A DNA stretch of 64,000 nt from Pseudomonas sp. GOM7 (GTDB lineage Bacteria > Pseudomonadota > Gammaproteobacteria > Pseudomonadales > Pseudomonadaceae), in the NCBI RefSeq assembly GCF_026723825.1, contig NZ_CP113519.1:2480001-2544000 (forward strand), given 5' to 3'. Positions 35,465 through 44,298 of this stretch are shown here, one piece after another. Positions within the stretch are counted from its first letter, which is position 1; each line of letters opens with the position of its first letter. The notes beneath the pieces are model-generated. The model was not told the DNA's origin. It made no database searches and worked only from the letters and a program-made list of their open reading frames with translations. Both the position numbers and the translations under genes were made by a program.

Positions 35465-36379
35465 TTACAGACTATCCGGGTCACCACAGAACATCTGGAT
35501 CCGCGAACGCAGCCAGCGCTCGGCCGGGTCGTTGTCCTGGGCGCCGCGCCAGGCCATGTGCAGCTCGAAGGTCTGCGTCTGCAGTGGCAGATCCTCGGCG
35601 CGCAGGCCGCCAGCGGCGGTCAGGGCGGCGGCGGTGTAGTCGGGCACGCTGGCGACGATATCGGTTTCCGCCAGCAAGGTGCCCAGGCCGTTGAACTGCG
35701 GCACGGCCAGCACCACATGGCGCTTGCGCCCGAGCTTGGCCAGTTCGTCATCGATGAAACCGGTCAGGTCACCGGCGAAGGACACCAGGGCATGGGGGCG
35801 GTTGCAGTAGTCATCCAGGCTCAGCGCGCCGGGGATGGAATCGGCGCGCAGCAGCTTGGCCTTGCTGCGGCGCAACACCTTGCGCTTGGCGTTGGCGGGC
35901 AACTCGTCGGTGTAGGCCACACCCACGGAAATCTCACCGGAGGTCAGCAGGCCGGGCATCATCAGGTAATTGGTGCGACGAACCACCAGTACCACGCCCG
36001 GTGCCTCGGCGCGCAGGCGGCGCAGCAGGGCAGGCAGCAGGGCGAACTCGACGTCGTCCGAGAGGCCGATGCGGAACACTGCGTTGCTGGTGGCCGGGTC
36101 GAAGTCGGCAGCGCGGCTGACGGCCGTGGAGATGGAGTCCAGCGCCGGCGAGAGCAGGGTGAAGATCTCCTGCGCACGCGGGGTCGGCTCCATGCTGCGG
36201 CCGGTGCGTACGAACAGCGGATCGTCGAACAGGGTACGCAGGCGCGCCAGCGCCGCGCTGATGGCTGGCTGGCCCAGGAACAGCTTCTCGGCGGCACGGG
36301 TCACGCTGCGCTCGTGCATCAGCGTCTCGAAGACGATCAGCAGGTTCAGGTCGAGGCGACGCAGATCGTTGCGATTCAT
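35465..36379 (-). CDS. mexT: LysR-type activator MexT
   Basis: 304 residues. The N-terminus (MNRNDLRRLDLNLLIVFETL, then HERSVTRAAEKLFLGQPAISAALARLR) and the C-terminal AWRGAQDNDPAERWLRSRI match P. aeruginosa MexT as I know it. It activates mexEF-oprN and mexS. The frame is intact, with no sign of the small indels that switch mexT off in laboratory P. aeruginosa strains. Divergent from mexS. Confidence 0.92.
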   Translation of the reverse strand: MNRNDLRRLDLNLLIVFETLMHERSVTRAAEKLFLGQPAISAALARLRTLFDDPLFVRTGRSMEPTPRAQEIFTLLSPALDSISTAVSRAADFDPATSNAVFRIGLSDDVEFALLPALLRRLRAEAPGVVLVVRRTNYLMMPGLLTSGEISVGVAYTDELPANAKRKVLRRSKAKLLRADSIPGALSLDDYCNRPHALVSFAGDLTGFIDDELAKLGRKRHVVLAVPQFNGLGTLLAETDIVASVPDYTAAALTAAGGLRAEDLPLQTQTFELHMAWRGAQDNDPAERWLRSRIQMFCGDPDSL

Positions 36380-36484
36380 TCGGATACCATAGGAGGGAAA
36401 CTGGCCTTGTCAGCACTGCGTTGCAAATGAGAGCCTGTGCGTGGGCATAGTAAGGTCAGTGCACGGCGGATTGAAAGGCGCCGA

Positions 36485-36525
36485 ATCACTGCCAGGCATG
36501 ACGACTATCGATGGCAGCCGATAGT
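36485..36525. promoter_or_regulatory. MexT-box-like site and palindrome in the mexT-mexS intergenic region
   Basis: On the plus strand ATCA-N5-AGGCAT-N4-ACTAT (36485-36508) matches the outer blocks of the recalled MexT consensus exactly; the middle block fits poorly. Its last block begins a 7+7 inverted repeat ACTATCG-N8-CGATAGT (36504-36525), typical of a LysR-type T-N11-A site. It lies 73-113 bp before mexS. Confidence 0.5.
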
Positions 36526-36597
36526 GCCGGTGTCATACAGCGGATAAAGTCCCCACTCAATGAAGTGTCAATCCGCGATCGAGCGTTGAGGTAAGCG

Positions 36598-37620
36598 ATG
36601 TCCCGCATGATCCGTTTTCATAAGTTCGGCGATGCCGACGTGCTCCAGTACGAAGAGGTTCCGACGCCCGTGCCCGGCCCCGGTGAGGTGCTGGTGCGTG
36701 TTCAGGCCGTAGGGCTTGGTTGGAAGGACGTGATGTGGCGTCAGAACCTGGCTGCCGAACAGGCTCGCCTGCCAGCAGGCACAGGTTTCGAGTTGGCCGG
36801 TACCGTGGCCGCACTGGGCGAGGGCGTCGAGGCCTTCGAGCTGGGCACCGCCGTTGCCGGCTTTCCGGCAAGCACGCCGAACCGTTACCCGACCTGGGGC
36901 GATCTGGTGCTGATGCCCAGCCATGCCCTGACCCGTTATCCCGAGGTGCTCAGCCCGGTCGAGGCCAGCGTGCACTACACCGGGCTGCTGTTCGGCTACC
37001 TGGCGCTGGTGGATCTGGCTCAGCTCAAGCCCGGGCAGCACGTACTGATCACCGAGGCCAGCCACTGCCTGGCCCCGCAGACCGTACAACTGGCCAAGGT
37101 GCTGGGCGCCAGGGTCATCGTCTCCACCAGCTCGGCCGATGATCGCGAGTTCCTGCGTGGCCTGGGCGCTGACAAGGTGATCGTCACCGAGGAACAGGAT
37201 CTGGTGCTGGAGGTGGAGCGCTATACCGAAGGCAAGGGCGTGGAGGTGATCCTCGACCAGTGCGCCGGCCCGCAGATGAAACTGCTCGGTGATATCGCAG
37301 CAGCGCGTGGCAAATTGATACTGTATGGTAACAACGGTGGCAACGACACGGCGTTCCCGGCTTGCGCCGCGTTCAAGAAGCACCTGCAGTTCTTCCGCCA
37401 TTGCGTGCTGGATTTCACCGGCTGCCCGGAGTTGGGCATCGAGCCCGACAGCGAAGCCGTAACCCGTGCGCTGACGCACATCAACCAAATGACGGCAGAT
37501 CGATTGCTCACACCCGTGATCGACAAGGTCTTCGCCTTCGAGGATTTCATCGCCGCGCATCGTTACATGGAAACCTGCCCGAACCGTGGCCGGGTTGCCC
37601 TGCAACTGAGCATCGATTGA
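36598..37620 (+). CDS. mexS: zinc-binding-dehydrogenase-like oxidoreductase MexS
   Basis: 340 residues of the quinone-reductase/medium-chain dehydrogenase family: an N-terminal GroES-like domain (VPGPGEVLVRVQAVGLGWKDVMW) and a Rossmann domain (HVLITEASHCLAPQTVQLAKVLGARVIVST). Position divergent from mexT identifies it as MexS. Loss of MexS raises MexEF-OprN in P. aeruginosa, probably through build-up of a metabolite. GAGG lies 8 bp before the ATG. Confidence 0.88.
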   Translation: MSRMIRFHKFGDADVLQYEEVPTPVPGPGEVLVRVQAVGLGWKDVMWRQNLAAEQARLPAGTGFELAGTVAALGEGVEAFELGTAVAGFPASTPNRYPTWGDLVLMPSHALTRYPEVLSPVEASVHYTGLLFGYLALVDLAQLKPGQHVLITEASHCLAPQTVQLAKVLGARVIVSTSSADDREFLRGLGADKVIVTEEQDLVLEVERYTEGKGVEVILDQCAGPQMKLLGDIAAARGKLILYGNNGGNDTAFPACAAFKKHLQFFRHCVLDFTGCPELGIEPDSEAVTRALTHINQMTADRLLTPVIDKVFAFEDFIAAHRYMETCPNRGRVALQLSID

Positions 37621-37706
37621 GGATCGACGGTCGTATCGCGCCCGCTCTTGCGGCGTGATGCGGCTGGGTGGTTTATCCTGTCGAATGTCTAGTCAAGGAA
37701 TCAGCC

Positions 37707-38600
37707 ATGACGCTCGTTACCGGCGACTCGCTATCGCTTCTGCTCTTTCGTCTGCATAGCGGCAGGCTGCTTGGCATCAACCTGCTCAAGGTCAATGAGG
37801 TCATCGACTGCCCGCCGCTGACCAAACTGCCCAACCGGCACCCCAACATTCGCGGTATCGCCATGCTGCGTGGCTTCACCCTGACCGTCATCGACCTGGG
37901 CGCTGCCATCGGTGAACGTGGTGTCAGCAGCGAGAACGACGAAGGCTGCCTGATCGTCACCGAAGTCAATCGCTCCCGTCAGGGCATGCTGGTGAAGAAC
38001 GTCGAGCGCATCGTGCCGTGCTCGACCCGTGACGTGCGCCCACCACCCGCAGGGGCGGGCAGCCGCGCCTTCATCACCGGCGTCGTGCAGATCGACGGCG
38101 ACATCGTGCAGGTACTGGATATCGAGAAGGTGCTGCACGAGATCACCCCGGAGCACGACCACACGCCGACCGAGCAACTGCTCGATCCGCAGGACGCGAA
38201 ACTGCTGCAGGGGCGACGGGTGCTAATCGTCGACGACTCGTCGGTGGCGTTGCAGCAGACGGTCAACGTGCTGCGCCAGCTCGGCCTCGACTGCACCGCC
38301 GTGCGCAGCGCCCAGGCTGCGCTGGATCAGTTGCATGACTACCGCGAAGCCGGCATGCCCTTCGAGTTGCTGGTGTCGGACATCGAAATGCCCGAGATCG
38401 ACGGCTACAGCCTGGTACAGGAGATTCGTCGCAGCAGCGATATCGCCGACACCTACGTGCTGCTGCACACTTCCCTCGATAGCACCATGAACACCGAAAA
38501 GGCGCGTGCGGTGGGGGCTAACGCCATCCTCACCAAGTTCTCCGCCGTGGATCTGACCCGCCTGACCCTGGACGCCTTCCGCCAGATCAGCGCGCGCTGA
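37707..38600 (+). CDS. cheV: chemotaxis coupling protein CheV
   Basis: 297 residues from the ATG at 37707 (AAGGAATCAGCC upstream). A CheW domain spans about 10-155 (GRLLGINLLKVNEVIDCPPLTKLPN), followed by a receiver domain (RVLIVDDSSVALQQT, phospho-acceptor Asp in LLVSDIEMPEIDGYSL, late Lys in ILTKFSA). CheV docks CheA to receptors and can be phosphorylated to adapt signalling. A strong hairpin follows the stop. No other chemotaxis genes are nearby. Confidence 0.93.
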   Translation: MTLVTGDSLSLLLFRLHSGRLLGINLLKVNEVIDCPPLTKLPNRHPNIRGIAMLRGFTLTVIDLGAAIGERGVSSENDEGCLIVTEVNRSRQGMLVKNVERIVPCSTRDVRPPPAGAGSRAFITGVVQIDGDIVQVLDIEKVLHEITPEHDHTPTEQLLDPQDAKLLQGRRVLIVDDSSVALQQTVNVLRQLGLDCTAVRSAQAALDQLHDYREAGMPFELLVSDIEMPEIDGYSLVQEIRRSSDIADTYVLLHTSLDSTMNTEKARAVGANAILTKFSAVDLTRLTLDAFRQISAR

Positions 38601-38604
38601 GCCT

Positions 38605-38640
38605 TGCCGCCCGACGGCAGACAATTGCCGTCGGGCGGCA
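38605..38640 (+). terminator. terminator-like hairpin after cheV
   Basis: A perfect 15-bp stem (TGCCGCCCGACGGCA and complement) with a 6-base loop starts 5 bp after the cheV stop. No T-run follows. Confidence 0.7.
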
Positions 38641-38756
38641 GCTTCATGCCTCTGCCTTAATCTCGCACTCCCTGCAAATCAATAACTTGCAATGATTATC
38701 TCGACTGGCATGAGAGTTGATGGGTTGCACCTGCCATTCATCAACGAGGATCAATC

Positions 38757-39281
38757 ATGAGCACGATTGCGGGAGTGGCAGGCCACAGCAGCCTGTCACT
38801 GATGGAGTTCAAGACCGGCAAGCGCAGTGACGAGCAGCAGAAGGACGCGCTGTTTGGCGCTCAAACCAGCGTGCCCCAGCCGCGCACCGTCGATGCCAAT
38901 GCCGAACGCGACTACCAGGCCCAGCAGGCCCGCGACGAAGGCTTCGCGCGCTATCGCGTCGGCCTGCAGACCACCTCGAACGCAGCGGCGGATAACCACT
39001 CTGAAAGTGGCGTCTGGAGCAATGGCCTGGGCACGAGCAAAAACGACGAACCTGACAAGGCCCTGCAGGAATTCCAGGCCTACATGGCCAAGTCGCCTGC
39101 CGAGAAGATGCGCGACAGCATCCTCAAGGACATGGGCCTGACCGAGGAAGACATCGAGGACATGCCGCCCGAAAGGCAGAAGGCGGTCGAGGCGGAAATC
39201 GCCGAGCGCATGAAGGACAAGGCGCAGATGCAGGCCCAGGCGGATGTATCGCCTGAAGAGCATGTCTATGGCGTGGTGTAA
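38757..39281 (+). CDS. conserved-looking hydrophilic protein of unknown function
   Basis: 174 residues, mostly disordered and rich in Gln/Ala/Asp, with no signal peptide or membrane helix. The C-terminal helical module (SPAEKMRDSILKDMGLTEED, then IEDMPPERQKAVEAEIAERMKDKA) is one I have seen at the ends of various Pseudomonas proteins, so it is probably a domain. ACGAGGATCA precedes the ATG. Function unknown. Confidence 0.65.
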   Translation: MSTIAGVAGHSSLSLMEFKTGKRSDEQQKDALFGAQTSVPQPRTVDANAERDYQAQQARDEGFARYRVGLQTTSNAAADNHSESGVWSNGLGTSKNDEPDKALQEFQAYMAKSPAEKMRDSILKDMGLTEEDIEDMPPERQKAVEAEIAERMKDKAQMQAQADVSPEEHVYGVV

Positions 39282-39400
39282 CGGCAGCGGCTAGAGCCGG
39301 CAGGGCGCAGCGTGCCTTTGCGCGCTGTGTCACTGCCGCTCTGGAGCCTGCCGGGTTAGTTGCGAGGACACTCCAGGGGCGTGCCCTGCTTAGGGGCTGC

Positions 39401-40717
39401 TCAGATCGTTCCTTTGATCGCGGGTTTGGTCGTATCAGTGGTGGTTCTGAAGATGCTGAACTCGATCGGCTGTCCACTGGCGACGGTAATGCTCATGACA
39501 TTTGAATGGTCGCCGTAGAAGGTTTTTTTCCTGATCGTGGACGTATATTGAAGTCCATCACTGGTTTCGCTCTTGGGTGACTCGTAGTGAAACTCCAGGG
39601 GCAGTTTCGGTGTGAACTGATTGATCGGGCTGGACATGAGCTCATGGATGACAGTCTTGTTGCCCGCCCCGTCGGAGATCTCCATGTCGGCGCAGTAGGA
39701 AGTGTGCATGTCGCCGGTCAGGAAGATGACATTGCTGATGCCGTTCTTGAGAATGTGCCCGAGGATCTTTTCTCGCTGGGCTTTGAACGCCGGGTCACAC
39801 CATTTGTCCTGTTTTGGATTCTTGACGGCACCTACGAATGGGACGCTGGTTACGATGAATTTGGTGTTGTTGCTGTATTGAGTCATCCAGGCAAGCAGGC
39901 TTTTGAGCTGCTTGTCGTCGATCATTTGTCCGAGGCTCGATACACGCGATGTACGAGTGTCGAGCACGAAAAACTGAACATCACCATAGTTGAAGCTGTA
40001 GTAATACTGGTCGGCAGCGCCAAGTGTGGTTGGGTTATGTGAGTGCTGGAACTCCCAGTAGACCTTGAGTGCGATGCGCGGCAGCGTGCTGCCGAGCTCA
40101 TCGCTGCCATGCGCGTAGTTGTTGATGATCTCGTGGTCGTCCAGGATCATGTAATGCGGCAGTTCGGTCAGTACTTTCCTGGCGGGAATGCAGTCATCCC
40201 AGGCATCCAGATACTTGTCCCGGTAGTGCTCCAGGCTGGCCTCGGGTTTGAAAGGAATATCGGCATATATTTGATCACCCGCATGGAGCATGAAGCGCGC
40301 TTGGGTTTTCGCCGCGATTCTGGAAATGCTCAGCCAGGACTGATCCGGGCGCTCCAATATGCCAAGTGAATGAAGGTTGCACGAGCCAATAAGAAAGGTG
40401 AACGGCTGGGAGGCCGTTGTCGGGAAGGTCTTGAATCGACCTTCGGTATAGGCATCTCTTATGCGTGCCTCAGCGGGATCCTTGAGGGTTTTGCCGAAAG
40501 ATACCTTCACTTTGTATTCAGTGTCGGCAGTTAGCCCGGTGAATTCATGAACAGCGGTGAAGAACTCGGATTCTTGAGTTGAAATGGCTACTTCAGTTGG
40601 TTTTTTGTTGTTGGCCAAGTTGATTAGCTGCAGAAAGGCTACTGGCCAGCGAGACGATGCCCTGATCCAGATCTTCGCTGAGCTATCGGTTGTGTGCCCC
40701 AGAATGAGTTTTGCCAT
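39401..40717 (-). CDS. PhoD-like metallophosphatase without an export signal
   Basis: 438 residues from the ATG at 40717 (AAAGGGAC upstream). Residues 1-100 form a fibronectin/Ig-like N-domain. The catalytic core has GSCN, HAGDQIYADIPF, MILDDHEIINNYAHGSDE and FLTGDMHTSY, the metal-binding set of PhoD phosphodiesterase/alkaline phosphatases. Classical PhoD carries a Tat signal; none is visible here, so it should be cytoplasmic or exported another way. The gene is A/T-richer than its neighbours, suggesting transfer. Confidence 0.85.
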   Translation of the reverse strand: MAKLILGHTTDSSAKIWIRASSRWPVAFLQLINLANNKKPTEVAISTQESEFFTAVHEFTGLTADTEYKVKVSFGKTLKDPAEARIRDAYTEGRFKTFPTTASQPFTFLIGSCNLHSLGILERPDQSWLSISRIAAKTQARFMLHAGDQIYADIPFKPEASLEHYRDKYLDAWDDCIPARKVLTELPHYMILDDHEIINNYAHGSDELGSTLPRIALKVYWEFQHSHNPTTLGAADQYYYSFNYGDVQFFVLDTRTSRVSSLGQMIDDKQLKSLLAWMTQYSNNTKFIVTSVPFVGAVKNPKQDKWCDPAFKAQREKILGHILKNGISNVIFLTGDMHTSYCADMEISDGAGNKTVIHELMSSPINQFTPKLPLEFHYESPKSETSDGLQYTSTIRKKTFYGDHSNVMSITVASGQPIEFSIFRTTTDTTKPAIKGTI

Positions 40718-40956
40718 GTAATGTCCCTTTAATGTGTGGCTCCATGGCTTGGCGCTCTTGCTGGCCAGCCATGTTGGGCAGTGCATGTCATGGACTCCCA
40801 GCGCGAAGACTGGAACACGCGGAGGACTGCACCAGGTCGGACGTCTGTTTTTGTGGGCTAGCGTTCAATCGCCCTTGAATAATCTAGGTGCTGGGCGGCA
40901 AATTGCCATTTCGCCTGTCTGCCATTGGTCGGCCGTTGATCTAGGTGGCAGAACTC

Positions 40957-41007
40957 GGTGGACTGTTCGCTGACGCTACGAGCGGTCGGTGTCCCGATCC
41001 ACCCTAC
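40957..41007. repeat. short palindromic repeat, copy 2
   Basis: Arms GGTGGA (40957-40962) and TCCACC (40998-41003) plus the GTAGGGTGGA / GCGAACAGTCCACC pattern, on the opposite strand to the related unit at 27360-27395. The 337-bp gap around it has no credible gene. Confidence 0.4.
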
Positions 41008-41012
41008 GCGTT

Positions 41013-41044
41013 GAACGGCCTGGGCTCTAGGCTCCAGGCCGTTC
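41013..41044 (-). terminator. hairpin after the NDH-2-like gene
   Basis: GAACGGCCTGG pairs with CCAGGCCGTTC (11 bp) around a 10-base loop, 11 bp past the stop codon. No T-run follows on the minus strand. Confidence 0.55.
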
Positions 41045-41054
41045 TTGAGCCTCT

Positions 41055-42260
41055 TCAGGCCACCACCGGAATCAGCGGATCGGCTGCCGCCAGGGCGGCT
41101 GCACGTTCGGCTGCTGGCGGGTAGATCCACTCGGTGTTGATCTGGGTCTTCAGCGCCTTGCCCTCCTGGCCAGTGAGCACCACCTTGCGCTCCCAGCCTT
41201 CGGTGAACACTGCGCCCCAGGCGCCCAGATCCAGGCAGGTGACGTACTTGGGCTGGCTATAGGCGATAGGCTCCACACCGAGCAGGTCGGCTGCGGCATT
41301 GTTGCCCGCCGAGCGCCCAAGGGCGATGGCGTGCTGGCAGGTCATCAGCGCATGGTTGCCGGCATCGTCCACGGCGGCGTAGGCCGTGTCCCCCGTGGCG
41401 TAGATCGCCTCCTGGCCGAGTACCTTGAGGTTGCGGTCGACATGCAGGCGGCCATGCAGGTCGCGTTCAGCCGAGATTTGCTGGGTGAGCGGCGAGGCTT
41501 GCACGCCGACTGCCCAGATCACCGTGCTGGCCTCGATGCGCTCGCCGTTATCGAGCACCACACCCGCTCGTTCCACTTTTGCCACCGGGCTGCCGAGCTT
41601 CCAGGTGACGCCGAGCTGGTCGCTGGCTTCTGCCACCACCGCCGCAATATCCTGCCCCATGGCGCCGCCCACCTGATTCGCCATGTCGACCACTATCACG
41701 CGGATATCGGCCTGTTCGCCGAGCAGGGCGCGCAGGCGAGCAGGCATTTCCGTGGCGGTCTCGATGCCGGTGAAGCCGCCGCCGGCCACCACCACGGTGT
41801 TGCGTGCTGGGCTGTTCGGCTGCTGGCGCAGGGCCTGCAGGTGCGCCTCGAGTTTCTGTGCCGACTCCAGGCTGTCGACATCGAAGGTGAATTGGTCGAT
41901 CCCGGCCACCGGCGGGCGCGACACCTGGCTGCCGCTGGCCAGAATCAGCCGGTCGTAGGCCAGGCTGGCGCTGTTGCCGTTTCGGTCGCGGTAGCTCACG
42001 CGGCGTTCTTCGCTATGGATACGGGTCGCGCTGCCTTGCACGAAGTGCACGCCGACGGCGTCGAACAGCGGCCCCAGCGGAGCGACGGTGGTGCTCAGGT
42101 CAGCTTCGTAGAAGCGTGGACGTACGCGCAGCTCGGCCTGTGGGGCCAGCACGGTGACCGCCACGTCGAGGCGCTGCTGACGATCCAGCAGACGGACGGC
42201 GCTGAGTGCGCTCCACATACCGCCGAATCCGGCGCCGATGATCAGGATCTGTTGCTTCAT
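41055..42260 (-). CDS. NAD(P)/FAD-dependent oxidoreductase (NDH-2-like)
   Basis: 401 residues from the ATG at 42260. FAD Rossmann motif IIGAGFGGMWSAL (6-18), second dinucleotide motif VVVAGGGFTGIETATEM, and the FAD-closing AIYATGDTAYA. This is the type II NADH dehydrogenase/disulfide-reductase fold. There is no clear C-terminal membrane helix, so it may be a soluble relative. Divergent from the MocR regulator gene, its likely controller. Confidence 0.82.
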   Translation of the reverse strand: MKQQILIIGAGFGGMWSALSAVRLLDRQQRLDVAVTVLAPQAELRVRPRFYEADLSTTVAPLGPLFDAVGVHFVQGSATRIHSEERRVSYRDRNGNSASLAYDRLILASGSQVSRPPVAGIDQFTFDVDSLESAQKLEAHLQALRQQPNSPARNTVVVAGGGFTGIETATEMPARLRALLGEQADIRVIVVDMANQVGGAMGQDIAAVVAEASDQLGVTWKLGSPVAKVERAGVVLDNGERIEASTVIWAVGVQASPLTQQISAERDLHGRLHVDRNLKVLGQEAIYATGDTAYAAVDDAGNHALMTCQHAIALGRSAGNNAAADLLGVEPIAYSQPKYVTCLDLGAWGAVFTEGWERKVVLTGQEGKALKTQINTEWIYPPAAERAAALAAADPLIPVVA

Positions 42261-42337
42261 GGTTTCGTTCCAGTAAAGAGATGGGAAATGTTCCGCTCGA
42301 TTACGGAAGCGATTCTGCTGCTGGTTTGGATCGGTGT

Positions 42338-42373
42338 ATTGATCCATTCTTGTTGGAAGTCATTGATCCATTC
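42338..42373 (+). promoter_or_regulatory. direct-repeat operator between the flavoprotein and MocR genes
   Basis: ATTGATCCATTC occurs exactly twice, at 42338-42349 and 42362-42373, spaced 24 bp start to start (about two helical turns). GGATC at 42328-42332 adds an inverted partner. MocR/PdxR-type regulators typically bind such direct repeats beside their own divergent promoter. The second copy ends 10 bp before the MocR start codon. Confidence 0.6.
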
Positions 42374-42383
42374 AGAGGCCCTC

Positions 42384-43883
42384 ATGCCAAACACCAGCGC
42401 ACCGCCGCAGGTGCTCTTCCTGCCGCTGGGCACGCCGGAGCCGGGCGTCAGTCTGCAACGCTGGCTTTACGAGTCGCTGCGCGCGGCCATTCTTGGCGGA
42501 CGCCTGCCGGCGGACAGCAAGCTGCCCAGCACGCGACAACTGGCCGAGCACTATCAGATCGCCCGGGGCACGGTGCAGGCGGCCTATCAGCAACTGTTGT
42601 CCGAGGGCTACCTGCATGCACGCACCGGCAGCGGTACGCGGGTCAGCGCCGTGCTGCCGGATGTCACGCTCAATGCCGGCTACGTGCGGCGCAAGGTACG
42701 GCCGCCCGAGGAGCTGCCACGCACGGCGCCAGCTACACCTTGGGTGGAGCGCCTGGATCTGCTCGATCCGGTGTTCGCCAGGCGCTCCTCGGCGCCAGGG
42801 TTGCGCCCGTTCTTTCCTCATCGGGGGGATGTTCAGGCCTTTCCCATCGACACCTGGCGCAAGTTGCACACGCAACAATTGCGCGCGTCACGCTTGTCAC
42901 TGCTGCTCGACGCCGACCCCAGTGGCCTGCCGGCGCTGCGTGAAGCCATCGCCGGCTACCTGTCCATCGCCCGTGGCGTGCAGGTGCCGGCCGAACGCAT
43001 CCTGGTGCTTGCCAGCGTGCAGCAAGGGCTCGACCTGTGCCTGCGCCTGCTGGCACCCGGCGACTCACAGGTCTGGATGGAAGATCCGGGTTATCCCGGC
43101 GCGCGCCAGCTACTCGATGTGGCCGGAGTGCGACGGATCGACGTGCCGGTGGATGCCCAGGGCTTGCAGGTGGACGAAGGCATGCGCCTGGCGCCCCATG
43201 CACGGCTGGCCTACGTGACACCGTCGCGCCAGGCACCGCTCGGTGGCGAACTGTCGCCGTCACGCCGCCTGGCCTTGCTGCAATGGGCGCAGCGCGAAGG
43301 CAGCTACATATTCGAGGACGACTACGACAGCGAATATCGCTTCATCGCCAAGCCGATCCCGGCGCTGCGCTCGATGGCCGCTGCCGAGCAGTCGGTGATT
43401 CTCGCCGGCACCTTCAGCAAACTGCTGTTTCCGGCGATTCGCCTGGCCTATCTGGTGCTGCCCGCGCACCTGGTGGAGTGCTTCACCCGCGCGGCAGCTT
43501 TGACCGCGCGGCATGCCAACAGCCTGTCGCAGGCTGTGCTGGCTGACTTCATCCACGAGGGCCACTTCGACCGTCACGTGCGGCGCATGCGCAAGCTCTA
43601 CGCCCAGCGTGCCGAGGCCTTCGCCGAGGCCGCGCAACGTCACTGGCAAGGCATGATCGAGGTGCCGGAAATCCGCGCGGGGCTGGACATCGCCTGCAAT
43701 CTGCAGATGGACGACGAGGCCAAGGCTTTTGCGCAGATACAGGCTGCCGGCATCGAGGCGATGCCGTTGGCACGCTATTGCGTGCATCCACGCTCGCCCG
43801 GCCTGGTAATGGGCTTCGCACCCTATGATGAGCGCGCCATCGATGAAGCGGCGAGAGCGCTCGGCGCTGCGCTGCGGGCCTAA
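42384..43883 (+). CDS. MocR-type regulator (GntR HTH fused to aminotransferase domain)
   Basis: 499 residues from the ATG at 42384. Residues 20-90 form a GntR winged helix (RWLYESLRAAILGGRLPADSKLPSTRQLAEHYQIARGTVQ). The remainder is a fold-type-I aminotransferase-like domain with the PLP lysine in ILAGTFSKLLFPAIRLAYLV. It binds PLP or a PLP-amine adduct and controls genes from direct repeats. The PLP-site text YVTPSRQAPLGG departs from the usual TPSHQxPxG (His replaced by Arg), a possible change in ligand. Divergent flavoprotein is the likely target. Confidence 0.88.
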   Translation: MPNTSAPPQVLFLPLGTPEPGVSLQRWLYESLRAAILGGRLPADSKLPSTRQLAEHYQIARGTVQAAYQQLLSEGYLHARTGSGTRVSAVLPDVTLNAGYVRRKVRPPEELPRTAPATPWVERLDLLDPVFARRSSAPGLRPFFPHRGDVQAFPIDTWRKLHTQQLRASRLSLLLDADPSGLPALREAIAGYLSIARGVQVPAERILVLASVQQGLDLCLRLLAPGDSQVWMEDPGYPGARQLLDVAGVRRIDVPVDAQGLQVDEGMRLAPHARLAYVTPSRQAPLGGELSPSRRLALLQWAQREGSYIFEDDYDSEYRFIAKPIPALRSMAAAEQSVILAGTFSKLLFPAIRLAYLVLPAHLVECFTRAAALTARHANSLSQAVLADFIHEGHFDRHVRRMRKLYAQRAEAFAEAAQRHWQGMIEVPEIRAGLDIACNLQMDDEAKAFAQIQAAGIEAMPLARYCVHPRSPGLVMGFAPYDERAIDEAARALGAALRA

Positions 43884-44298
43884 TGCAACCCGTGCTCCAT
43901 TCGCTACCACAGGATATGGAGGCGGAGCGTGCAAGGATGGTAGACCGACCCACGGAGGACGCCGGCTAGGCCGAAGCCTGTCTTGCAGGACCCGCCATAA
44001 ATGCGCAAGAAAACAGTAGGCACAAAAAGCGCCTACTCTCTCGACTATGGCGCTACCATGCCTTCGCGTGAATCGGGCTACCACACCCGGTCACGGGATT
44101 GACCGTGACGGGCGGATTGTTGTGTGAGGGGTTGAGGGAGTAGGGCAAGGGTGAGGGGCTGGGGTCGGCCAGGAGGGTTCAACCAACGCGATGATTTTCG
44201 CCCGCAAAGCACCCTTTGGCCGTTAGTTGTCGGCCACCATCCTGCTTATCGGGTACGTGTAGTTGATCTGATCGTCGACACTGTGTTGCTGAAATGCC
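43884..44298. other. 415-bp gap with two hairpins and a doubtful 33-residue frame
   Basis: GTAGGC-N9-GCCTAC (44016-44036) and a 10-bp bulged stem CCCGGTCACGG/CCGTGACGGG (44086-44112) lie 50 bp apart. A frame 44001-44102 (MRKKTVGTKSAYSLDYGATM then PSRESGYHTRSRD) spans both hairpins with AGGA 10 bp upstream. I have a vague memory of similar text near prophage or island edges. It may instead be a structured RNA. It marks the left edge of the accessory block. Confidence 0.35.

Noticed and set aside
38695..38740. Sigma54 promoter (TGGCAT-N5-TTGAT) before the gene at 38757
   Set aside because: The invariant GC of the -12 element is GA here.
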